Shown here one piece after another: positions 33,746 through 43,605 of a stretch of DNA of 64,000 nucleotides. Every line of letters begins with the position of its first letter. The stretch's first letter is position 1. Both the position numbers and the translations under genes were made by a program. The notes under the pieces were generated by a model. The model ran no database searches. It was not told the DNA's origin and was given only the letters and a program-made list of their open reading frames with translations. The stretch comes from Planctomycetota bacterium. GTDB lineage: Bacteria; Planctomycetota; Planctomycetia; Pirellulales; Lacipirellulaceae. The stretch covers positions 1 through 64,000 of the forward strand of contig JABDGM010000005.1 of assembly GCA_013286045.1 (NCBI GenBank), read 5' to 3'.

Positions 33746-35884
33746 ATGGTTGGGTTCGAACTTCAACGAGCGCGATATCGCGCCGAGTTTATGCTCGGCG
33801 CGCTGCTGACTCTTTCGGCGCTGGCTTTTCCCCACCGCGTTCTTGCGGATCCTGCGACGCCTGCGGCCGAACGCTTCCACGCGAAGATCGAACCCATACT
33901 GCAAAAATACTGCTACGACTGTCACGGATACGGCGAGCACAAAGGCAACCATGCCTTCGACGCATACAAATCCGATCAGGATCTCATCGGTGATACAAAG
34001 CTGTGGTTGGCGGCGCTCAAGAATGTTCGCTCGGGAATCATGCCGCCTCCAGACGAAGACCGGCCTACGGAGGACGAACGTCGCATACTTTTCGATTGGA
34101 TCGAGCGCGATGCTTTCCAAACCGACCCGAGTGATCCTGATCCTGGCCGGGTAACGCTCCGGCGCCTCAATCGAGTCGAATATCGCAACACGATTCGCGA
34201 CCTGACGGGTGTCGACTACGACACCTCGAAGCAGTTCCCGCCAGACGACTCGGGCTATGGCTTCGACAATATCGGCGATGCAATGAGCGTTTCGCCGCTG
34301 CTTACCGAAGAATTCCTGAACGCGGCGCGGGCGATTGTAGCGCAGTATGTGCCGAGCGCACCGCCAGATGAAAAAGACCCTGACGCGGATGCTGCCTACA
34401 AGCGGGTCTTCATCCACGGCCGAGCGCCCGACGACCCGGCACATCGCGACAACTATGCCCGAGAAATCTTGCGGGGGTTCGCGCGCCGCGCGTACCGCCG
34501 CACGCCGGACGAGCACACGGTCGACCGACTACTGGAACTGACCAAGGCAATTCCGTCGTCGGCCGAGCCTTCCTTCGAGAGCGAAATTAGCACGGCGATG
34601 ATTGCCGTTTTGGCATCGCCGCGGTTTTTATTTCGCGTCGAAGAGCCGGCCACTCAAGATGCCAAGACGCCGCACCCAGAGGTCGATGAATTCTCGCTCG
34701 CGTCGCGGCTATCGTATTTTTTGTGGTCGACCATGCCCGATGAAGAGCTTCTTGCCGCCGCCGAACGCGGTGAGTTGCGCAAGAACTTGGCATCGCATGT
34801 CGAGCGCATGCTAAAGGACCCAAAATCTTACGCCCTCGCAGAAAACTTCGCGGGCCAGTGGCTCCGGGCGCGCGACGTCGCGCATGTCGATATTGATCCA
34901 GTAGGAGCGCTCGGTTATCAGCATGAGATGGAAGAGCTGCGAGCGCAATATTTTCGAATCCGGCACGAGCGCGACCGCCCCCGCAAAGATGACAAGGCCG
35001 ATGCGACTGACAAACCGGCCGATGTTCATGAGCTGAATTGGGAAGAACGCGAAAAGCTACGCGAGCGGTATCGCCGGGTCAAAGAGATCGGCGCCATGTT
35101 CGACGACAAATTGCGGCGCGCCATGCGCGACGAAACCGAGCAATACTTCAACTACGTCGTCCACGAGAATCGAGACGTGCTGGATCTAGTCGATAGCGAC
35201 TACACATTTTTGAACGAAACGCTCGCCAAACATTATGGCGTCAAAGGCGTCCAAGGCGAAGAAATGCGGCGTGTCGTGCTGCCCGCGGACAGCCCTCGCG
35301 GTGGCGTACTCACCCAGGCCACGATTTTAGCAGTTACCTCGAATCCCAACCGCACTTCGCCCGTTAAACGCGGATTGTTCGTACTAGATAACATTTTGGG
35401 CTATCCGCCCCCGCCGCCTCCGCCGCCGAACGTGCCATTGCTCGAGACCGCGGACACAGGCATTCACGATCGCCAGCCGACAGTACGCGAGTTACAGGAA
35501 CGGCATCGCCGCGAGCCGCTCTGTGCTGCTTGTCACGCCCGAATGGACCCCCTGGGCCTCGCCCTGGAAAACTTTAACGCGCTCGGGATGTGGCGGGACA
35601 CGGAAAACGACCAGCCCGTCGATCCGTCTGGCACATTGCTCAGCGGCGAGAAATTCGACGGAATCCGCCAACTCAAAGCCATCATCAAGCAGCAGCATCG
35701 GCAGGATTTTTACCGTTGTTTAACGGAAAAGCTGCTGACATACGCCCTGGGACGGGGATTAGAATACTATGACGAGTACACGGTCGACCAAATTGTGGCT
35801 CGGCTGGACCGCGACAACGGCAAGTTTTCCGCGCTCCTGATGGGCGTCATCGAATCGGCGCCGTTTCAAAAGCAGAGGCGATAG
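33746..35884 (+). CDS. Planctomycete c-type cytochrome DUF1587/1592/1588/1585 protein
   Basis: 712 residues. After a signal segment (LLTLSALAFPHRVLA), the N-terminal Planctomycete cytochrome C domain has a CxxCH haem site (KYCYDCHGYGEHKG). Next come the DUF1587-like segment (RLNRVEYRNTIRDLTGVD), DUF1595 (RGFARRAYRRTP), DUF1592 (SPRFLFRVE, SRLSYFLWSTMPDEEL), DUF1588 (QATILAVTSNPNRTSPVKRG) with LCAACHARMDPLGLALENF (another CxxCH), and DUF1585 near the end. These proteins are abundant in planctomycetes, periplasmic, and proposed to be redox proteins or sulfatase-like partners; function is unproven. The DUF1552 protein follows after 49 nt, the usual pair. A start at 33791 is possible. Confidence 0.9.
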   Translation: MVGFELQRARYRAEFMLGALLTLSALAFPHRVLADPATPAAERFHAKIEPILQKYCYDCHGYGEHKGNHAFDAYKSDQDLIGDTKLWLAALKNVRSGIMPPPDEDRPTEDERRILFDWIERDAFQTDPSDPDPGRVTLRRLNRVEYRNTIRDLTGVDYDTSKQFPPDDSGYGFDNIGDAMSVSPLLTEEFLNAARAIVAQYVPSAPPDEKDPDADAAYKRVFIHGRAPDDPAHRDNYAREILRGFARRAYRRTPDEHTVDRLLELTKAIPSSAEPSFESEISTAMIAVLASPRFLFRVEEPATQDAKTPHPEVDEFSLASRLSYFLWSTMPDEELLAAAERGELRKNLASHVERMLKDPKSYALAENFAGQWLRARDVAHVDIDPVGALGYQHEMEELRAQYFRIRHERDRPRKDDKADATDKPADVHELNWEEREKLRERYRRVKEIGAMFDDKLRRAMRDETEQYFNYVVHENRDVLDLVDSDYTFLNETLAKHYGVKGVQGEEMRRVVLPADSPRGGVLTQATILAVTSNPNRTSPVKRGLFVLDNILGYPPPPPPPPNVPLLETADTGIHDRQPTVRELQERHRREPLCAACHARMDPLGLALENFNALGMWRDTENDQPVDPSGTLLSGEKFDGIRQLKAIIKQQHRQDFYRCLTEKLLTYALGRGLEYYDEYTVDQIVARLDRDNGKFSALLMGVIESAPFQKQRR

Positions 35885-35933
35885 CCGCGAAGTAGATGTT
35901 TGTCCCGCGTCGGATTTCACGGAGAGGAGTCGC

Positions 35934-37328
35934 ATGCAAAATCCCGAACCTCAGCCGCGCGATTTAGTTGCCGAACGACATCGCCCGATGAGTCGCCGCC
36001 GGTTTCTGCGCGGCGTTGGCGCTAGCGTGGCGCTGCCTGCACTTCCCTCGCTACTTCCACGCTGGGCACGCGCCGCCGATGCCATCGCCCAGGCTTCCGC
36101 CAACGTACCGCAAAGGATGGCCTTCGTTACCGTCCCGAATGGCGTGAACTTGGAGAAGTGGTGGCCGAAGGGCGAGGGGAAGGAATTCGAGCTCGCGCCG
36201 ACGATGGAATCGCTCGCCGGCGTTAAAGATCAAATCCAAATCATCTCAGGTCTGGACCACATCAACGCCACGCCCGGCAGCGATGGCGCCGGCGACCACG
36301 CGCGCGCCAATGCAACGCTTCTCACCGGTTGCCGGGCGCGAAAGACCGCGGGCGCCGATCTTCACGTCGGCCCATCGATCGATCAAGTCGCAGCCCAGCA
36401 TATCGGCCATATGACGCGGTTCTCTTCACTGGAACTGACTTGCGACACCGAACGCCCCTCCGGTAATTGCGACAGCGGCTACGCCTGCGCGTACCAATAC
36501 AACGTCTCTTGGCGGTCGGCCACCACGCCAATGGCCGCCGAAGTCAATCCACGCCGCGTGTTCGAACGCATGTTTGGCAGCGGATCGTCCGAGGAGCGAG
36601 CCAAGAACTTCGCGATTCGCCAAAAAACTAATCGCTCGATTCTCGACTTCGTTCGCGAGGACGCACGCTCGCTCGATGGCAAATTGAGCACGCAAGACAC
36701 TCAGAAATTGGACGAATATCTAACCAGCTTGCGAGATATTGAAGACCGCCTGATTAAGTTCGAGCAGGTCGCGACGCCGCCGAGCAAAGATATCGTAGCC
36801 CCCGAGGGAATCGCTGACCCATTCGGCGACCGAATGCAGATGATGTACGACATGGTCGCGCTCGCGTTCCAAACCGACTCGACGCGAATCGTGACGCTCA
36901 TGGTGGCGCATGACGGCAACAACCGGCGGTATCCCGAAATCAACATCGACCGCGGCCACCACGACATATCGCATCACCAGAATCGTGCCGAAAACCTCGA
37001 CCTGATCGGGCAGATCGACAAGTTCCACATCGATTCGTTCGCTGCCTTTCTCCAGAAGCTCGCGGCAACGAAGGACGCGGACGGCACTTCCGTCCTGCAC
37101 AATTCTATGATCGTGTACGCGAGCGGGAACGCGGATGGCAACGCCCATTCGCATACGAGCTTGCCAGTCATCCTGGCAGGGGCTGGCGGCGGCAAATTGA
37201 ACCCAGGCCGCTTTACGACCGTGCCCTCGATGCCGATGTCCAACATGTTTCTTTCGATGTTGGACAATCTGGGCGTGGACGCGGTCGATCACTTTGGCGA
37301 TTCGAACAATCACCGATTGGTAATCTAA
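35934..37328 (+). CDS. DUF1552 secreted protein
   Basis: 464 residues. The N-terminus MSRRRFLRGVGASVALPAL is a Tat-like twin-arginine export signal. The remainder matches DUF1552: RMAFVTVPNGVNLEKW, GLDHINATPGSDGAGDH, HARANATLLTG, FSSLELTCD and the end HNSMIVYASGNADGNAHSH with DHFGDSNNHR. Many such proteins resemble the alkaline-phosphatase/sulfatase fold, but the reaction is unknown. It forms an operon with the upstream DUF1592-family gene, with a ribosome-binding GGAGAGG at about 35921-35927. Complete. Confidence 0.9.
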   Translation: MQNPEPQPRDLVAERHRPMSRRRFLRGVGASVALPALPSLLPRWARAADAIAQASANVPQRMAFVTVPNGVNLEKWWPKGEGKEFELAPTMESLAGVKDQIQIISGLDHINATPGSDGAGDHARANATLLTGCRARKTAGADLHVGPSIDQVAAQHIGHMTRFSSLELTCDTERPSGNCDSGYACAYQYNVSWRSATTPMAAEVNPRRVFERMFGSGSSEERAKNFAIRQKTNRSILDFVREDARSLDGKLSTQDTQKLDEYLTSLRDIEDRLIKFEQVATPPSKDIVAPEGIADPFGDRMQMMYDMVALAFQTDSTRIVTLMVAHDGNNRRYPEINIDRGHHDISHHQNRAENLDLIGQIDKFHIDSFAAFLQKLAATKDADGTSVLHNSMIVYASGNADGNAHSHTSLPVILAGAGGGKLNPGRFTTVPSMPMSNMFLSMLDNLGVDAVDHFGDSNNHRLVI

Positions 37329-37344
37329 CGTCCTACTTCCGACA

Positions 37345-38841
37345 TTATTGAGAATTGCTGACAAAGGCAATTCGTCGACTGTCCGGAGACCAGCTCGGAA
37401 CGTTAATGCTCCCCTGCCCTCCGTAAACGTACGCCAGAACTTTCGGTTCGCCGCCTCCGATTGGCATGAGCCGCAGATACACGTGCTTATAAAACGGGTG
37501 CTCTTTGGCGGGCACCTCGGGCAAGAACGACAGAATCACAATCTGCTCGCCGTCGGGCGAGATGTGTGGGAACCAGTCGTTCAAGTCGTCGTGCGTGACC
37601 CGCTCCTGGCCGCTTCCATCTGGCCGCATTCGCCAAATCTGCATTCGCCCCGTGCGGCTAGAATTAAAGTAAATCCATTCGCCATCGGGCGTGAACTCAG
37701 AGCCGTCATCCACTCCCTCAGAATCAGTCAGCCGAATCTCTTCGCCCCCTTCCGCCGAAATCTTGTAGATATCGAGATTGCCATCGCGCTCGCCGGTGAA
37801 AAGTAGCCACTTTGCATCTGGCGACCAACTGTGAAAATACGAGGGACCGCGCTGCGTAATCTGCCGCGGCGTTCCGCCCTCGATGGGCAACGTGTAGACG
37901 ATAGATTTCCCCCCAAGCTCAGGGCTATGATTGCTGATTCCGATTTGCTTGCCGTCGAACGAAAGCACGTGGTCGTTGTTATTCGCCGTAGCATGCCCAG
38001 TATCGATCGGCGAGGGCTTCTTCGTTTCTAGATCGAAGCGGAAGAGTCGACCACTGCCGTTGTAAATGAGCGACTTCCCGTCCGGAGTCCAATTGGGCGC
38101 TTGAATCGAGCCGCCCTCGTGATGAATCACCTCACGGCGTCCGGTCGCAAGATCTAAAATCTCGAGGTCGCTGCCAATGTAATCGCGATAGGGTGTGAAA
38201 TCCGCCTTGGCGGGCACCGTGACCCGCACGTTATCAAACTCCGCGCGCTCGGTGACTTCCGCATTGTGTGAGCAAACGAACAGTCCCACATACACTTCAC
38301 CGCCAAGATCAATATTGTCAAGCGATTCACTAGAGAATGGCTGGCCAAATCGAGCCACGGACATCACATACTTCCCACCTCGACGCTCCAACTGAATGAT
38401 GTCGGCGCCGCGAATCGCGGACTTCTTTTCCTCTGTATCGCCCCCGGCGGCGCGACGAAATTGCATCGACGTCAGCCCCTCGCCATGGACAGCCACGTCC
38501 ACGTAGGGTGCGTCCGGCTCTAGGCTCTGCCGGATCATCCAGCCCAATTTGCGGTGCGGATCACCGGCGTTGCCAAGAAAGCGGCCACGGGCTGAAAGGA
38601 TAAAGTCGCCCTTCAGACGACTGTAAACAAAATGAAACTCGTCTCGATCGAACCAAATGTTCGTGCCGGATCCGGCTACTTCGTACTGTCCAGTCACCGG
38701 ATCGTACGAGCAACTGCCAGCGTGCTTCACAGGCCCGACATCGACCTGACCATCAAAGTCTCCGATGCTTTGCTGCGAAAACGCACGCGTCATGAGCAAA
38801 CTCGCGAGTAGAAACGCCAACCCGCTTCTCGTGAAGTTCAT
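37345..38841 (-). CDS. Secreted TolB-like beta-propeller protein
   Basis: 498 residues from ATG 38841, which begins a good signal peptide (MNFTRSGLAFLLASLLMTRAFS) and has GGTGGCGAG just upstream. The frame extends 80 codons further with Arg-rich sequence that is not convincing. The first 200 residues resemble a jelly-roll concanavalin-like domain. The rest is a WD40/PD40 TolB propeller with repeats such as QAPNWTPDGKSLIYNGSG, SWSPDAKWLLFTGERDG, EFTPDGEWIYFNSSRTG and SWSPDSRRIAFVSNS. Probably a periplasmic binding protein for polysaccharide or proteins. It starts 22 nt after galE ends, so it may be in the galactose operon. Confidence 0.85.
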   Translation of the reverse strand: MNFTRSGLAFLLASLLMTRAFSQQSIGDFDGQVDVGPVKHAGSCSYDPVTGQYEVAGSGTNIWFDRDEFHFVYSRLKGDFILSARGRFLGNAGDPHRKLGWMIRQSLEPDAPYVDVAVHGEGLTSMQFRRAAGGDTEEKKSAIRGADIIQLERRGGKYVMSVARFGQPFSSESLDNIDLGGEVYVGLFVCSHNAEVTERAEFDNVRVTVPAKADFTPYRDYIGSDLEILDLATGRREVIHHEGGSIQAPNWTPDGKSLIYNGSGRLFRFDLETKKPSPIDTGHATANNNDHVLSFDGKQIGISNHSPELGGKSIVYTLPIEGGTPRQITQRGPSYFHSWSPDAKWLLFTGERDGNLDIYKISAEGGEEIRLTDSEGVDDGSEFTPDGEWIYFNSSRTGRMQIWRMRPDGSGQERVTHDDLNDWFPHISPDGEQIVILSFLPEVPAKEHPFYKHVYLRLMPIGGGEPKVLAYVYGGQGSINVPSWSPDSRRIAFVSNSQ

Positions 38842-38863
38842 CTCGCCACCTTTTACGGAATGC

Positions 38864-39844
38864 TCAGTCGTTGTAACCCTTTGGATGTGCTTTGTGCCAT
38901 TTCCATGCACTCTCGACAATCTCCCGGATCGAGTAGCGCGCTTGCCAGCCGAGTTCACGCTTCGCGGCCGACGGGTCCGCCACAAGAGCCGGCGGATCGC
39001 CTTCCCGCCGCGCAGTCTTTCGCACGGGAATCGCATGCCCCGTAACTTCGCGGCATAGCGTGACAACTTCCTCGACACTGGCGCCGTGCCCAGTCCCCAA
39101 ATTCAGCTTCAACGCCATACCCGGCTTTAGTTTTTCGAGAGCCGCAACATGCGCCGTCGCCAAATCATCCACGTGAATGTAATCGCGAATACACGTGCCA
39201 TCGGGCGTGGGATAATCGGTCCCAAAAACATCGACCGACTCACGCTGGCCTAACGCAACTTGCAGAAGCAGTGGAATGAGATGTGTTTCGGGATCGTGGT
39301 CCTCGCCGATCGTGCCATCGGCCGCGGCGCCCGAAGCGTTGAAGTACCGCAACGCGGCGTAGCCCATACCGTACGCGTGCGAGTAGTCGGCCAGCGCGTG
39401 CTCGATCACCAGCTTCGTAAAACCGTACGGGCTGATCGGATGCTGCGGATGGTCTTCGGTAATCGGCACTCGCTCCGGAATGCCGTAGGTCGCGCACGAA
39501 CTCGAGAAGACGATGCGGTCTATGCCGGCCCCTCGCATCGCGTCGAGCAGCGCAAGCGAGCCGACAATATTGTTTTGATAATAGATAGCCGGATCTTTTA
39601 CAGACACGCCAACGTAAGCAAATGCCGCGAAGTGCATGACCGCTTCGATCTTATGCTCACTCATTGCCGCGACAACTCGCTCTCGATCGAGCAAGCTAGC
39701 CGACACAAACGGCGTACTTCCCGCCGCCGGCCGATGGCCCTCCGCGAGGTTATCGAGGATGACGACCTGGTGGCCGCTCTTCGTTAGCTGTTTGGCCGCA
39801 TGCGAGCCAACATATCCGGCCCCACCAGTAACTAACACGCGCAT
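38864..39844 (-). CDS. galE: UDP-glucose 4-epimerase
   Basis: 326 residues of the extended short-chain dehydrogenase family. The NAD-binding VLVTGGAGYVGSHAAKQL is at the N-terminus. FSSSCATYG supplies the Ser, and the substrate region has ISPYGFTKLVIEH with the YxxxK catalytic pair, followed by ALRYFNASGA. DGTCIRDYIHVDDLA is diagnostic for GalE. It interconverts UDP-galactose and UDP-glucose in the Leloir pathway. It follows the GHMP kinase on the same strand with a gap of 35 nt. Complete. Confidence 0.95.
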   Translation of the reverse strand: MRVLVTGGAGYVGSHAAKQLTKSGHQVVILDNLAEGHRPAAGSTPFVSASLLDRERVVAAMSEHKIEAVMHFAAFAYVGVSVKDPAIYYQNNIVGSLALLDAMRGAGIDRIVFSSSCATYGIPERVPITEDHPQHPISPYGFTKLVIEHALADYSHAYGMGYAALRYFNASGAAADGTIGEDHDPETHLIPLLLQVALGQRESVDVFGTDYPTPDGTCIRDYIHVDDLATAHVAALEKLKPGMALKLNLGTGHGASVEEVVTLCREVTGHAIPVRKTARREGDPPALVADPSAAKRELGWQARYSIREIVESAWKWHKAHPKGYND

Positions 39845-39879
39845 CGTTTCGTTCTCCTGATCCTTGGCGATAGATGTGG

Positions 39880-41340
39880 CTAGATTATTACTTCCGCGAC
39901 GGGTGTGCCGTAAGCCCCTGGCGAAGAACCACCAAATATGTAAGCCGCTCGCCCTGTCGCAGCAGTATACTGTTGCGCGACACGCTCCACCGCTGGAAAC
40001 GCGTCAGCACGACCCAAGATCGCGACCGTACCACCGCTGCCGCCACCCGTGATTTTCGCGCCGACGATCCCACTTTCTGGTCCGGCTTCTCGGACCAGTT
40101 TTACCAGTAGATCCGTTCCCTCCGAGCGCAATCCGCAAGCGGAATAACTTGCATGGGAAGCGGCCATAAGCTGCCCCATCTCGCCCATCGCGCTGGGTGA
40201 TATTTCAGATTGCAGAAGCTCTCGAAATCGCGTCGACCGCGAATTTTCTTCGATTGGGTGGAGCGTCGGATGGTGCACAGCATAGGTTCGATTCGGATCA
40301 ACCCGCGTCACCGGGTCGGTCGTACCTCCATAGCGATCGAGAAATTCGCGACCGGAAATCTGCGCCGGGACCGTCCGCGCATACTCCCTGTGAAATTCTT
40401 GAGGCGTTATGTTCGCCAGATATCCGTGCCATTGTGGATCATCGACGATCCACGCATCGGAAGCGTCCGCCCCCTTGGCTACAAATCCCGCAGACTCAGC
40501 GATAATCCGATACCCCATGAAAGCGCCGCAGCGAACCGAAGAATAATCCGAGCCGCTTACCGCATGGCGAATACCCGAGTCGATCCCCCAAAAGGCGAGC
40601 TCCCTGGGAATCTGGACGACGCCCTCCACGACCGCCGGTTGGCAGCGAATCGCTAACAGCGCGGACTCGCGGCCAAGCGCGCTCGTCATCTGATCCATGA
40701 TTCCGCAGGGCGCACCAACAACAAGGTTTTCGGCCACTTGGCAAAGCCTCGCCAACTCATCGCCAGCTAATTTGATTTTGAGCAGCGCCGCCACTGCGCG
40801 CATTGTCGCGACTTCGATGGCCGCCGACGAGCTCACGCCCTTCCCTTCGGGCACTTGCGAATCGATCAGAATCCGCAATCCGCCGCGGAGCTCTGCACCA
40901 GTTTCCTTCAGCAAGACGAGAATCGGGCCAAGCACATAACTGGCCCACTCCGAAGTGCCACGCAGCTCGTTGCATACTGCATCTAAATCGCTCTTCAAAA
41001 AGCGCGTGAATCGCGTTGCTGAAATTGTGCACAATCGCGGCACGCCAAACTCATCTTGCGAGAGACTCGCAACGCGGATATCACCACTGTCGAGAGATTC
41101 CTGCACGGCCGCGAACGACGCTTCGGCGGCCGGCATTTCCAGCACCAGCGAACCGCTGTAATCGCCAATACCTCCCATGACATCGAGCCGACCGGGCGCG
41201 CGAGCAACGTAAATCGGCAAATGCTGCTCGAAGAGAGTTCCAAGATTCGGATCGTTGCACGTAGGAAGTTGGCGAAGCCGCTCGAGATGTTGTGCAAAGT
41301 CGTCATGCGTCGTCGACAACGATGGCTTGCGGATGTTCAT
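39880..41340 (-). CDS. GHMP sugar kinase similar to plant L-arabinokinase
   Basis: 486 residues. The motif APGRLDVMGGIGDYSGSLVLEMP is the version of the GHMP substrate motif seen in the kinase domain of plant L-arabinokinase and its bacterial relatives; galactokinase has GRVNLIGEHTDYNxG. The ATP loop is PEGKGVSSSAAIEVATMRAV, and the C-terminal motif is GAKITGGGSGGTVAIL. It phosphorylates a sugar at C-1, arabinose or galactose being the candidates. Overlap of its start with the upstream gene (ATGA) shows coupling to the galT group. A true galK exists at 45819, so this is unlikely to be merely a duplicate. Confidence 0.8.
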   Translation of the reverse strand: MNIRKPSLSTTHDDFAQHLERLRQLPTCNDPNLGTLFEQHLPIYVARAPGRLDVMGGIGDYSGSLVLEMPAAEASFAAVQESLDSGDIRVASLSQDEFGVPRLCTISATRFTRFLKSDLDAVCNELRGTSEWASYVLGPILVLLKETGAELRGGLRILIDSQVPEGKGVSSSAAIEVATMRAVAALLKIKLAGDELARLCQVAENLVVGAPCGIMDQMTSALGRESALLAIRCQPAVVEGVVQIPRELAFWGIDSGIRHAVSGSDYSSVRCGAFMGYRIIAESAGFVAKGADASDAWIVDDPQWHGYLANITPQEFHREYARTVPAQISGREFLDRYGGTTDPVTRVDPNRTYAVHHPTLHPIEENSRSTRFRELLQSEISPSAMGEMGQLMAASHASYSACGLRSEGTDLLVKLVREAGPESGIVGAKITGGGSGGTVAILGRADAFPAVERVAQQYTAATGRAAYIFGGSSPGAYGTPVAEVII

Positions 41341-42356
41341 TTCACCGCGTCCACAAATCCATGCTTATGTAGCAATTCAACAAGCACCGGAGCAATCTGA
41401 GCATGCAGCGTCGAGTTGGCAAAACCCACCCATGCAACATTCGACTCGGTGTCGAGCGGTGCCCGAATCGATGAACCGAGTGGATCGGTCACCACGACAC
41501 CAACCTCTTCGGCAATCAGTTTGGTGCAGAGATCATACGGGTGGCAGCAGTGGCCAACCGCCGTACCGCGCGACTTGACCAGCGGCTGCACGAGCGGTCG
41601 CAGGTCGGCGACAAATCGATCCTGCCCGATCGCGAGGTTATAAATCTGCCCGCCCGTGCATGCATATTGATCCTCGAAAACCGCCACCTCCCCCTCGTAC
41701 CGCGGCACGAGCCGTTCGCACAACTCCTCGTCGAGCGCCGCCAATAAATCGCGGCCTCCGGGGAAAAAACGACAAACGGTGGCGAAGCCATGTCGCAACT
41801 CGGTCGCCGCGGATGGCCGAATCATGAGCGGCTTCGATTCTCGCGTCAATCGATTGTGACGAACTCCACGCACGCCCGTACCCCGTGCGGCCCACACTTG
41901 GTCGCTCAAATGCTGCTTGACGAGCGGAATCTCGGTTTGAACCGCGACTTCGATATCTGCCAGCGAAGTTTCCTCGCCGCGGTTCGCAGCAACTCCCGTA
42001 AGGATCCAGCCCGGCCTTTTCTGATACATGAGGCCGCGCGTCCCATCGATCGGATCGACAATGATCCGCCAGCGCGCGTCGCCATCACGTGCGCCGTTAG
42101 GAAGCGTCATCCGGCCGTTCGGCAAACCTTCGCCGATGAGCACGATCGGTTCGTCGGTGGCGATTTCGCGCTCGAACCACTCGACGAGTGCCGTTTCGCT
42201 AATGCGATCGATCGCGTAGATGACGTCGCCAGACCCCGCGTGGGCCACTCGCGCCAGCTCGTCCGCCCCCCGCTCTTCGCACGCCGCAACGACGAGTCCA
42301 CGAACCCAATCGTGCAGTTGGCGAAGCGGTTCGACGAAGTCGGCGGCCGTCGTCAT
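41337..42356 (-). CDS. Inositol monophosphatase-like sugar phosphatase
   Basis: 339 residues from ATG 42356, which overlaps the galT stop (ATGA); a frame extending to 42605 lies wholly inside galT and is rejected. Motif [17 protein letters not shown] matches the DPxDGT metal-binding site, and [13 protein letters not shown] holds the preceding acidic site. The usual C-terminal WDxAA is replaced by [18 protein letters not shown]. It probably removes phosphate from a sugar phosphate; substrate unknown. Its stop also overlaps the next kinase start. The three genes galT, this one and the kinase are translationally coupled, so a sugar-1-phosphate substrate is plausible. Confidence 0.8.
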   Translation of the reverse strand: MTTAADFVEPLRQLHDWVRGLVVAACEERGADELARVAHAGSGDVIYAIDRISETALVEWFEREIATDEPIVLIGEGLPNGRMTLPNGARDGDARWRIIVDPIDGTRGLMYQKRPGWILTGVAANRGEETSLADIEVAVQTEIPLVKQHLSDQVWAARGTGVRGVRHNRLTRESKPLMIRPSAATELRHGFATVCRFFPGGRDLLAALDEELCERLVPRYEGEVAVFEDQYACTGGQIYNLAIGQDRFVADLRPLVQPLVKSRGTAVGHCCHPYDLCTKLIAEEVGVVVTDPLGSSIRAPLDTESNVAWVGFANSTLHAQIAPVLVELLHKHGFVDAVK

Positions 42357-43435
42357 TTGTTCCTCGCGGCCGCTGCTATTTTGTAGTGAATGGTTGGTTG
42401 AGCTTGCAGTTCGGCCGCCTTTTGCTCGGGCGACGTGTCGCTCAAAAAACTGCCGCCGCCAACTTCCGGACCGGCCAAATGTTTGAGCAGGTTCGGGGTG
42501 CGCAGCGGCGGATGGATTTCGATATGAAAATGGAACCCGCTCGCGACTTTGCCGTTCGTGGGAGCTTGGTGGAGCACCAGCACATAGGGAAACGAAAGCT
42601 GCCACAAGTTGTCGAACTTTACCAGAACTTCTTTCAACACCCCCGCTAAATCCACAAGCTCCTGGACCGATAGTTCCGCAATACTTTGGTGCATTTGCTT
42701 TGGGGAAAGATAGGTTTCGTAAGCGTATCGCGCAAAATACGGAATGAACGCGACCGCCGAATCGTTTTCAGCAATGATCCGTCGGCCATCCGACTTTTCG
42801 CTGGCGATGATATCCTCGAACAGAGCGCGATGATTTGATTGCCAGTGCCGCGCGCACGCCTCAACCTCGATTGCAATCGTTTTGAAAACAAAATTCGTGG
42901 CATAAATCTGGCAATGCGGATGGGGATTCGAAACCCCCACCACCTTGCCCTTGTTCTCGAATATCAGGACATGGTTCACTTCCGCCCGCGCGCCGAACTC
43001 GCGATACTCCGTCTGCCAACAGCGAAGCACTTCGCAAATTTGCTCTGGCGGCAATTCGGCCAGGGTGATGTTATGCAGCGGGCTATAGCAAACGACGCGA
43101 GCCTTCCCCTCAGCCGCCCGATTTCGATAGATGCCTGGTGGAGGCTGCAACTCGCGAGGCGCATCGAGCGATACGCACGGCAGGTCGTTGTCGAACGTGA
43201 ATATCGTGCGGTAGTCCGGGTTTCGCGCGCCGCTCACCCTGGAATTACCGGGACACAAATAGCAATCAGCGGCATACGACGGCGCCTCGTCCGCCGCAGA
43301 ATGAACCACCGTGTCGCCAGTCCACGGCCGCTGATTCCGATGGGCCGCAATGATTACCCACTCTTCGCGCAATGGGTGCCACCGCTCTTCCCACTGGCCC
43401 GAGGCTACGCCGGTTTGGTTTGCAATTGACGGCAC
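42353..43435 (-). CDS. galT: Galactose-1-phosphate uridylyltransferase
   Basis: 360 residues, GTG start. [20 protein letters not shown] and CYLCPGN give the N-terminal zinc/substrate region, and [11 protein letters not shown] is the active-site motif; the usual HPHGQ has Cys for Gly, a frequent variant. The zinc Cys pair is present. The C-terminal domain has [12 protein letters not shown]. It transfers UMP between UDP-glucose and galactose 1-phosphate. First gene of the galT-phosphatase-kinase-galE group and divergent from the SSS symporter, with 170 bp between them. Confidence 0.92.
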   Translation of the reverse strand: MPSIANQTGVASGQWEERWHPLREEWVIIAAHRNQRPWTGDTVVHSAADEAPSYAADCYLCPGNSRVSGARNPDYRTIFTFDNDLPCVSLDAPRELQPPPGIYRNRAAEGKARVVCYSPLHNITLAELPPEQICEVLRCWQTEYREFGARAEVNHVLIFENKGKVVGVSNPHPHCQIYATNFVFKTIAIEVEACARHWQSNHRALFEDIIASEKSDGRRIIAENDSAVAFIPYFARYAYETYLSPKQMHQSIAELSVQELVDLAGVLKEVLVKFDNLWQLSFPYVLVLHQAPTNGKVASGFHFHIEIHPPLRTPNLLKHLAGPEVGGGSFLSDTSPEQKAAELQAQPTIHYKIAAAARNK

Positions 43436-43605
43436 GATGCCGATTGTAACAAGCGTTACATCGCGCTTCGACCTTCTTTCGCAAACGCACTAGCCAACAC
43501 CCCCAATTTCGGATTGAATGGTGGCACCTTCAGGGCCGTTCGGTCCATCGCGCCCTGTGTTATAGGGCGGCGATCGGTTGGCATTCTCTTCGGAAGGTTC
43601 AAGGC

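Noticed and set aside
39880-41340. Second galactokinase by duplication of galK.
   Set aside because: The substrate motif is MGGIGDYSG and not GEHTDYN, so it is a different GHMP branch.
41337-42605. Longer start for the inositol-phosphatase-like gene at 42605.
   Set aside because: The extra 83 codons lie wholly inside galT in another frame; ATG 42356 overlaps the galT stop as expected.
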